64,000 bases of DNA. It comes from Hermetia illucens. Taxonomy: Eukaryota > Arthropoda > Insecta > Diptera > Stratiomyidae. This document shows positions 59,401 through 64,000 of the stretch, in pieces (position 1 is the stretch's first letter; every line of letters starts with the position of its first letter). Location: positions 38,389,199 to 38,453,198 of the forward strand of contig NC_051852.1 in assembly GCF_905115235.1 (NCBI RefSeq), given 5' to 3'. The position numbers and the translations under genes are program-made. The notes below the pieces were generated by a model, which searched no databases, was not told where the DNA came from, and saw only the letters and a list, made by a program, of their open reading frames with translations.

Positions 59401-61635
59401 ACCTGTCGACACATGAACAAATAATCACCACTGAAAAGACAGGCTCGTAAGTGCTTTGTTTGGGCTTCTTTATAGTGGAGTTACCGAGATTTTGAGAAGG
59501 GGCTGCTGAAGTTGGTGGCCCAATTAGGAGAGCGATGTTATCTGGCTTTTAACTACTGGTTTCCGTCTATGAAATATAAGTTAAAATGACAGATACCTTT
59601 TGTATCCTTTATTGTTGGTTTCTGGTACTCTTTGCGAATTACGCAAAGCAACCTCAAACTCCCTTCAAATAGTTCAATCACTGCCTCATTCATACTGCAA
59701 TTACGCCAATGAATTTCCAATGCAGATGACAGATTCCTTTCCGCATGATTCCTTACAACATAACAAATCGGCAATGAAGCAAACTGTCCTGGTCAACCGA
59801 CAATAGGTAATTTACCTGTCAACATATGAGCAATTTCCAGACATATTTCGAAATATATCAGATTCAGCTCCACCGTACCTGAATGAGTCAACTCATGTAT
59901 GTCCGTCCAAGAGCTACGGTGAGCACATGAACCTCCCTTAACTTGATTTACTTCTAGAAATGTGAGAGGCGAAGGGACTGAAATTTTACAACAAGCTGGT
60001 TGTCGAACGGGAACTTAATAATGGTTGAGTACAAGTTTAATTGCCCAAGACTGACTACATTCCATCCGGTATGATCGATATGCCTTCCATACAGGGATTT
60101 TCGGAAGTCTTCAGGAAGCCTAGTTCATCCTGCTGGTGAGGGTCTTCCTGAAGTGTGAAATAGCTGTGCACTCAACTGTATGCAGTCGGTATAACGAGGT
60201 GCTATAAATCACCTGGTCTCTAAAGTGCTCGGAACGTACTAATTATGTAAACGAGAACGTACATATATTGATTGTGTCTCGTGTTAATATAGTACATTCA
60301 ATCCCTCACAGGCTTCTCTGCATCCCGAAGCGACTATTAATCATTTTGACGAAGATATTATTGTCCTCGTCCGTGAGCCTTGCGGGGTAGCAAAAAGTGT
60401 ACAGTGACAGGGATATAATGTTGCATTAAAGAAACGCTTTGGACTTTTTTTTTATGGAAGCAATATGATGAAAAGTTGCTTCAAGTTTCTATATTAACTC
60501 TTAGAAGTTTTGATGCGAAAAGTTTTGTAAGATTAGATCGAAAACAGAATAGTTTGGGACAAAGAAAGCAACGAATACATATAATACGTAATTGAAAGTG
60601 CGCAAACTATTCCTTCAAATATAAAACTGTTCAAGAGGAGTAACTTAGTTATGTAAAGAAAACACAGATTTATCTAAAACAACATAGGACAACCTATCCT
60701 TAGTTAAGGCTGCAGAAATTAGGAGTATGGTAGATCCCCGCCCTCAGACCTAATATATTATCGCCATTACCCAATCTCCCGATAAGTGTTGTATTCAGAA
60801 AGTTTCCTGCCTTTGTGTCCACTGGTTTTCGCGAATATGATGACGTCTCCTAAGAGAGGAGAGGGTACAGATTTCTCATTAAAGAATACTTTTCCAAAGT
60901 ATCTTCATTTTTAACCTTAGGTAATCCGGCGTACAGCACAGTACAGTACAGGGTCGTTTCTCCCACTTCGTCATGTTGGTTCTAAATAACTGAGTCCTCC
61001 ACTACTATTCTCTTCAGGTGAAAGGAAAGGGAACCTTGCCTTCCCCCCTCTCTATTAAAGTTCTTATGTCTCGGACTACGTTCTTTAACTAGGAGCCGCT
61101 AGATTATCGCCTCACAATAGAGTACTATTATCAATACGGTAAGATAAACGCCGGTACAGAATTTGGGCGATTGTGTGATGATGTATTTTGAGTTCAGGGG
61201 AAGAACAGCGAACAGCTTTCACGATAAAGTAGAAAAAATACTGGGGCAGGAAGTTGCGGTAAGAGCTCGAAAGGAGGAGATAACAGCAGAAGGTAAAATC
61301 TTCAGGGGATAACATCCTCGTTGCAACTGAAGAACAATTCGCTCTTTATGACCTGGAATAGAGCCATATAAAGGGCTATGGAGAAACACCAACAGCTACT
61401 GTCAACTTACCGGCCGAATTAGTGTTAAACAAATTCAAGCAAGCAAGTTGAAGGCAAGCAAGGTCATATGTCAACTCAAGTAAGCTCAAATTTGGGAATA
61501 GTATCGGAATTAGGGTACTGATGTTTAGGAGGAAATGCAACAGGCAACAGGCCTTTTAAAAAACCATAGCGCCTTCAGGAGCCGGGTTTTTAAAAGTGGA
61601 AGTTAATGCTACCCTCCTGTAAAGATACTAGGTGC
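56409..61635. other. No recognisable gene or element
   Basis: About 5.2 kb without an identified gene, RNA or transposon. Minus-strand open stretches at 57020-56781 and 58417-58220 are basic or hydrophobic but show no motif I can place. It may be host intergenic sequence. Confidence 0.45.
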
Positions 61636-61639
61636 TTCC

Positions 61640-62300
61640 TAGTGCAACAGTAACGCGATAGTAGTTGATGTTGGAGAGCCCGCTGTTGGACCTCAGAGAT
61701 GAAGGTTCTACTAAAATAATACCTGGCGATTTCAACGCGCAGGCTATAGAGTGGGATAATTGATTGATGAACCTCACGGGGGAAATCATGTTTTATTATC
61801 GATCTGACGTATGCCAGTGCCTTCTTACTAAAAAAAAAACGCCAGGCAATGAATATTCGATTAATATTATAGCAAGGATCAGACTGGAAATGTAGAGATC
61901 AGTCACGGGCGTTCTCTTAACATCACAGCTATGTTCGGTCCGCCGGAATTTCCAAGGAGGAAATATTCTTGGTAGCTTTAGAGAAGGGTGATGGCCCAGA
62001 AAGAATGACGAATCAGAAGTTATGACCCTAATCGAAGTCGCATTTGTTCAGCAAGGAACCGAACTATCAATAGAACCGAAAAGCTGGAACTTTGGGATTG
62101 TTGTGCCTGCAAACGACAAGACAAGGATACCGGAATTTCCGAAGCAACTTTAGAGATTATAGGAAGAGCAAAGGAGGACGATACAGGAAATTACTTTTCA
62201 AAGTAAATAGAAATATGCAAAGCACTGCCTACGAAGTTATTAGAAATAAGGTACATAGACACAAATCACTTCAAGAGACCAGCATATAACACTGTTCATG
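61640..62300 (+). mobile_element. R1-type LINE endonuclease fragment
   Basis: The plus strand reads DLRDEGSTKIIPGDFNAQAI then EWD, and IIDLTYASAFL at about 61795. These are the GDFNA and SIIDLTFAS blocks of R1-type APE endonucleases. At 62120-62250 YRNFRSNFRDYRKSKGGRYR and STAYEVIRNKV match the region that links endonuclease and RT. Frames are broken and RT is absent. Confidence 0.55.
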
Positions 62301-62429
62301 ATAGCAGAAACTCTCATTACGGCAAAGATGAACCTCAAGCTGTAGACCAAGGAGACTTCATCTCGATATATTTAATTACCGTGGAAGAACTAAGGGAATT
62401 CCAAACTTTTTCTTCCTTTTCTTTAGCCT

Positions 62430-63280
62430 TTGCCCCCTTTGCAAGCGGGTTCGGCTCGTCGTCGTAATCGCAATTTTATTTTATCAGAGATCTGATCTGG
62501 ATGTAATCGTCAGCGCTTCACCATCCACCGTCCAAGCTACCGTTGTTTCGGTGTATAGGATGCTGGACGTTGGATGTCCCGTGCGACAGTGTCCATAACA
62601 AGACAAAGAGGAGTGGTGAGAGAGCGTTTGCTTAATGAACACCGATAGAAACGCGAAGCGTTTTTGGTACACCCACCACACTTCGAACTTTACTTTTCAA
62701 ATCGTGGTAGACCAATGATACTAAATTGTCGTAGAGCATACCAGGAGTTCATGTCGCACAAATTCAGAAATATAATGTAAAACGGGCGCTATTTCTCCCG
62801 GTATTTCTTCATGAGTAACCGCGCAGCGTGTATTGCATCAATAGTTTCGTAGCTCTTGACAAATCCGGCTTGATTCACGATTATTTCAACAATGTCAAGA
62901 ATCAAGCAACCGGATTGGACGGTAATTTGAATATTCTGCTGGATTACCTTTCTTTTTCCATATTGGAACTGTAGTACTCTCTTGCCAGTCAGATGATGTT
63001 CTACCTTTCCCAATAATCCGATCGAAGAATTCACTGAGCCACAGCATTAGGTCCCAGCTCTTTGCTTTCCAGAGCTCAGATACGATGTCGCCAGATCCTG
63101 ATACTTTCCCCAATTTCATTCGTTTTATTGCATCCTCGACTTCAGTTGCGCTGACATGGGTCCAAACGCAGACAATGCTTGTAGAAGTGAAGGATGAACA
63201 AATTGTTCACTTGAAATCTGCTCGAAATATTCCCGCCATCTATCCGTCGCGGCTCGTCGGTCGCCAAGCGAAGTAAGTAA
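62430..63280 (-). mobile_element. RTE-like LINE family C, internally deleted copy
   Basis: On the minus strand 63119-62790 reads MKLGKVSGSGDIVSELWKAK, FDRIIGKGRTSSDWQESTTV, PIWKKKGNPAEYSNYRPIRL and NQAGFVKSYETIDAIHAARL, the N-terminal RT region. Near 62600 it reads LVMDTVARDIQRPASYT, just before where YADD would be. It then jumps to the 3' UTR with GATTACATCCAGATC (near 62500), shared with the 15-kb copy. The catalytic Asp pair and the C-terminus are missing. Confidence 0.8.
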
Positions 63281-63399
63281 AAGAAAAAGAAGTTTCTTTT
63301 GTTATCTAGAACTTTCTCCGATTGGGAATCAGTTCTGAGTATTTGTTCCTTCTCACACTGAAGAGGGAAAAGCGTCCAGGGTGATTTACAAGGTTTTAT

Positions 63400-63830
63400 G
63401 TCAAACAAAACTATTAAAATTGATTCCATGTCTGTCTGTCTGCCACAACCGATATACTTAAAAACGGCTGAACCGATTGTCATGAAATTTAGTGAGAACG
63501 TGTAGTCTGTGAATCCCTTTGGATATAGCCAATGGCGCCCTTCTGTGTTGAGTTTGATGCGATACATGCGAAAGGGGGATGTCCATTTTTTTCACCGAAT
63601 ATGGTCATGTGGGGTATCAAATGAAAAGGCTCGATTGGTACTTTTTGAATATTATCGTACTTTTGATATTGGGTGATAGATAAGGGATATAGGACTCAAA
63701 ATGTGTGCCAAAAATATGAAAAAGGTCTCCTTCTCAGAGCCTATCCAACCAAAATAGCTGAAAAAAATCAAAGTAATGCATCTATATGTACAAATTTGAC
63801 AGCTATTGGACTATTAGTCTGTGGGATATA
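63400..63830 (+). repeat. Dispersed repeat family D, 5' and middle part
   Basis: It begins with a GTCTGTCTGTCTG tract (63430), then CGGCTGAACCGATTGTCATG and ATGGTCATGTGGGGTATCAA. The middle shares TTGGTACTTTTTGAA, TTCTCAGAGCCTATCCAACC and CATCTATATG with 14250-14430. Confidence 0.5.
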
Positions 63831-63867
63831 GCAGTGAAGGAACTTTTGTTAGCTTGAACAAAATGCA

Positions 63868-64000
63868 TAAAAAGGAATTTCCTGTAGTAATAAAGCCTTG
63901 CTTTTTTGGCAAAAAAGTACTGTTGAAGCCAAGACTTGACTTGATAAACACTATTCAGACTTTGCACCAGGAAAATCAACCGTTGAGAAGTGGTTTGCTA
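63868..64000 (+). mobile_element. mariner-type transposase N-terminus, cut by the window edge
   Basis: From ATG 63868 the text reads MHKKEFPVVIKPCFFGKK. After one frame change it reads EAKT, a stop, LDKHYSDFAPGKSTVEKWFA. This matches the helix-turn-helix start of mariner transposases (KEFRVLIKHCFLMGKNTVEA, WLDKxYGDSAPGKSTVxKWF). The frame change and stop show an inactive copy. The remainder lies beyond the window. Confidence 0.7.

Noticed and set aside
1-64000. CRISPR arrays, operons, riboswitches, rRNA genes
   Set aside because: No regularly spaced repeats with unique spacers, no rRNA sequence and no bacterial gene layout are present. The window is eukaryotic nuclear DNA.

Overview
This is nuclear DNA from an insect, most likely a fly (Diptera). 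It is AT-rich, has spliced genes, and is crowded with non-LTR retrotransposons of kinds common in insects. The assignment to Diptera is an inference from the retrotransposon types and the homeobox gene. Nothing here names a species.

The one protein-coding host gene that can be recognised with confidence is a Prrx-type paired-like homeobox gene on the plus strand. It has three coding exons: 10557-10959, 28669-28877 and 28971-29432. They join in phase into a 357-residue protein with an N-terminal FSVxxLL motif, a Q50 homeodomain and a histidine-rich tail. The first intron is about 17.7 kb and is mostly transposon debris. The second is 93 nt, splits the homeodomain between positions 46 and 47, is a multiple of three and has no in-frame stop.

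Four tRNA-Val(AAC) genes lie further right (34.9, 46.6, 47.7 and 48.3 kb). Each has an oligo-T Pol III terminator just downstream.

Most of the rest is mobile DNA. (1) An RTE-like LINE family with a (GAT)n tail is present at 2.2, 20.4, 30.0, 37.5, 40.5, 47.0 and 48.9 kb. (2) R1-clade LINEs lie at 11.9, 26.9, 40.9, 44.3 and 61.6 kb, with a probable relative at 8.2 kb. (3) RNase H-bearing LINEs lie at 5.6, 32.8 and 36.2 kb. (4) A second RTE-like family lies at 15.0, 23.2 and 62.4 kb. (5) A further EN-RT LINE lies at 19.7-22.1 kb, with a fragment at 13.8 kb. (6) There are two copies of a tRNA-derived SINE. (7) There are three mariner-type DNA transposons. (8) One young Ty3/gypsy LTR element occupies 50680-56404. 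(9) Two unclassified repeat families occur, one of about 305-bp divergent units and one ending in a conserved 3' terminus.

The most informative new observation is that the SINE and the RTE-like LINE end in the same short 3' hairpin. Three of its five base pairs are exchanged with full compensation, which points to the LINE machinery recognising the fold and mobilising the SINE. No CRISPR array, operon or other prokaryotic system is present. Large stretches (3.0-5.6, 16-19.6, 24.1-26.9, 35-36.2 and 56.4-61.6 kb) hold nothing I can identify.
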